Shown here in pieces: positions 62,375 through 64,000 of a stretch of DNA of 64,000 nucleotides (position 1 is its first letter; every line of letters begins with the position of its first letter). Location: positions 2,955,501 to 3,019,500 of the forward strand of contig NZ_CP051630.1 in the NCBI RefSeq assembly GCF_012848855.1, written 5' to 3'. This DNA is from Pyruvatibacter mobilis (GTDB lineage Bacteria > Pseudomonadota > Alphaproteobacteria > CGMCC-115125). Position numbers and translations under genes: made by a program. The notes beneath the pieces were generated by a model. It worked only from the letters and a program-made list of their open reading frames with translations, did not search any database and was not told the origin of the DNA.

Positions 62375-64000
62375 ACGCGCTCTTGCCGCCGAGATTCTGG
62401 CGGTTGTCGATCAGGTCATCGACGACGCCGGGGTCGGCGAGGGTGGAGGTGTCGCCGAGATTGGAGAAATCGTCCTCAGCGATCTTGCGCAGGATGCGGC
62501 GCATGATCTTGCCGGAGCGGGTCTTGGGCAGGCCGGGCGCCCATTGCAGGAGGTCGGGTGAAGCGATGGGGCCGATCTCCTTGCGCACCCACTGGACGAG
62601 CTCCTTCTTGAGGTCGTCCGACGGGTCCTGGCCCTGCTTGAGCGTCACATAGGCATAGATGCCCTGGCCCTTGATGTCGTGCGGGTAGCCGACGACGGCA
62701 GCTTCCGCCACCTTCTCATGCGCCACCAGCGCGCTTTCGATTTCCGCCGTGCCCATGCGGTGGCCGGAGACATTGAGCACGTCATCGACGCGGCCGGTGA
62801 TCCAGTAATAGCCGTCCTCGTCCCGGCGGCAGCCGTCGCCGGAGAAGTACTTGCCTTTGAACTGGCTGAAATAGGTCTCGAAGAAGCGCTTGTGGTCGCC
62901 ATAGACCGTGCGCATCTGGCCGGGCCATGAATCCGCGATGCACAGATTGCCGGAGGTGGCGCCGTGCAGCGGGTGGCCGTCATTGTCCACCAGCACGGGT
63001 TCCACGCCGAAGAAGGGCCGCGTGGCGGAGCCGGGCTTCAGGTCGGTCGCGCCGGGAAGCGGTGAAATGAGGATGCCGCCGGTCTCCGTCTGCCACCAGG
63101 TGTCAACGATGGGGCAGCGCTCATCGCCCACCACCTTGTGGTACCAGAGCCAGGCTTCCGGGTTGATCGGTTCCCCCACCGAGCCGAGCAGGCGCAGGCT
63201 CTTGCGCGAAGTCTTTTTCACCGGCTCGTCGCCTTCGCGCATCAGGGCGCGGATGGCGGTGGGGGCGGTATAGAAGATGTTGACGTTGTGCTTGTCGCAG
63301 ACCTGCCAGCAGCGCGATGAATCCGGATAGGTGGGCACGCCTTCAAACATCAGCGTCGTCGCGCCATTGGCCAGCGGGCCATAGAGGATGTAGCTGTGGC
63401 CGGTCACCCAGCCCACATCCGCCGTGCACCAGTAGATGTCGCCGGGCTTGTAGTCGAAGACATATTGATGGGTCATCGACGCATAGACGAGATAGCCGCC
63501 GGTGGTGTGCAGCACGCCCTTGGGTTTGCCGGTGGAGCCGGACGTATACAGAATGAACAGCGGGTCTTCGGCGTTCATTTCCTCGCACGGGCATTCATGG
63601 TCCACCCGCCCGGCTACCTCGTGATACCAGACATCGCGGCCCTCCTTCATGGTGACGGCGCCGCCGGTGTGTTCGACCACGATGACGCTTTCAACGTCCG
63701 GGCAGCTATCAAGCGCGTCGTCGGTGTTTTCCTTGAGCGGGATCGGGCGGCCGCCGCGTACGCCTTCATCAGACGTGATGACGAAACGGCTGTCGCAGTC
63801 CTGGATGCGTCCGGCCAGCGCGTCCGGCGAGAAGCCGCCGAAGACCACCGAGTGCACCGCGCCGATGCGCGCGCAGGCGAGCATGGCGTAGGCCGCTTCG
63901 GGGATCATCGGCATATAGATGGTGACGCGGTCACCCTTCTTGACGCCCTGATCCTTCAGCACATTTGCGAAGCGCTGCACGTGGTGGTGCAGCTGGGTGT
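62373..64000 (-). CDS. acs: Acetyl-CoA synthetase, C-terminal part (5' end outside window)
   Basis: At least 535 residues of an AMP-forming acetate-CoA ligase: ATP loop [38 protein letters not shown], and the acetylatable Lys in [13 protein letters not shown]. The frame stays open to base 64000 with [14 protein letters not shown], so the gene begins beyond the edge. It activates acetate from fatty acid or alcohol breakdown, in keeping with the many lipid genes. Confidence 0.95.
   Translation of the reverse strand, partial: TQLHHHVQRFANVLKDQGVKKGDRVTIYMPMIPEAAYAMLACARIGAVHSVVFGGFSPDALAGRIQDCDSRFVITSDEGVRGGRPIPLKENTDDALDSCPDVESVIVVEHTGGAVTMKEGRDVWYHEVAGRVDHECPCEEMNAEDPLFILYTSGSTGKPKGVLHTTGGYLVYASMTHQYVFDYKPGDIYWCTADVGWVTGHSYILYGPLANGATTLMFEGVPTYPDSSRCWQVCDKHNVNIFYTAPTAIRALMREGDEPVKKTSRKSLRLLGSVGEPINPEAWLWYHKVVGDERCPIVDTWWQTETGGILISPLPGATDLKPGSATRPFFGVEPVLVDNDGHPLHGATSGNLCIADSWPGQMRTVYGDHKRFFETYFSQFKGKYFSGDGCRRDEDGYYWITGRVDDVLNVSGHRMGTAEIESALVAHEKVAEAAVVGYPHDIKGQGIYAYVTLKQGQDPSDDLKKELVQWVRKEIGPIASPDLLQWAPGLPKTRSGKIMRRILRKIAEDDFSNLGDTSTLADPGVVDDLIDNRQNLGGKSA

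Overview
The window is about 66% G+C, densely packed (roughly 65 protein genes, one tRNA) and typical of an Alphaproteobacterium. Supporting evidence: the order thioredoxin/CnoX–LON-domain–Trm112-like–DUF971, an RsmB–Rpe–heparinase II/III–PurH cluster, an SDHAF4-like DUF1674 protein next to HtpX, and many lipid and xenobiotic genes (a CYP153-like P450, three membrane desaturase or hydroxylase-type enzymes, four GSTs, several flavoprotein monooxygenases). This gene content resembles hydrocarbon- or lipid-degrading lineages such as Parvibaculum relatives, but the genus is not determined. No phage, IS, CRISPR or plasmid functions were seen.

Layout. 1–6.3 kb: tail of a PQQ-dehydrogenase-type cytochrome domain, an amidase, a UbiH-like hydroxylase, the thioredoxin operon and tRNA-Gly(GCC). 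6.4–11.5 kb: a MarR regulator facing an RND/MMPL transporter, a LolA-like periplasmic protein and a DUF1302 outer-membrane protein; two palindromic operators lie between them. 11.5–18.5 kb: HxlR, an alcohol dehydrogenase–GST–thioesterase operon, an XdhC–MocA-like–FAD monooxygenase operon, and a sterol-desaturase-family protein with its TetR. 19–23.7 kb: sigma-70/ECF factor, ferritin-like protein, cytochrome c, YghU-type GST, crotonase and MscS channel. 23.7–34.3 kb: flavin-binding protein, GST/LysR pair, desaturases, SDR, methyltransferase, truncated hemoglobin, TetR operon, amidohydrolase, thioesterase and DUF427.

34.3–37.0 kb is a BigR-type sulfide-response locus: persulfide-dioxygenase-like hydrolase, ArsR/BigR regulator, rhodanese and TauE/SafE exporter, with two tandem operator repeats. 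37.1–42.4 kb: CYP153-like P450, then MFS–FkbM–GT2–VTT-domain genes. 42.4–42.8 kb is an intergenic block of dispersed palindromic repeats. 42.8–50.7 kb: biotin synthase, a flavoprotein/TetR pair with two perfect operators, and three tandem UMF1/Atg22-like transporters. 50.7–64 kb: YbjQ, purH, heparinase, rpe, rsmB, HtpX, SDHAF4-like, extensin-like, an SDR, about 1.1 kb of repeats, a metallo-beta-lactamase-fold hydrolase and acetyl-CoA synthetase (cut by the window end).

The main theme is hydrophobic substrate metabolism and envelope lipids, with many one-gene or one-operon regulatory switches whose operators can be read directly. The least explained parts are the RND–LolA-like–DUF1302 operon, the triple UMF1 array, the MFS–FkbM–GT2–VTT operon, and a composite ~130-bp repeat present three times. 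No single gene set stands out as a clearly new system.
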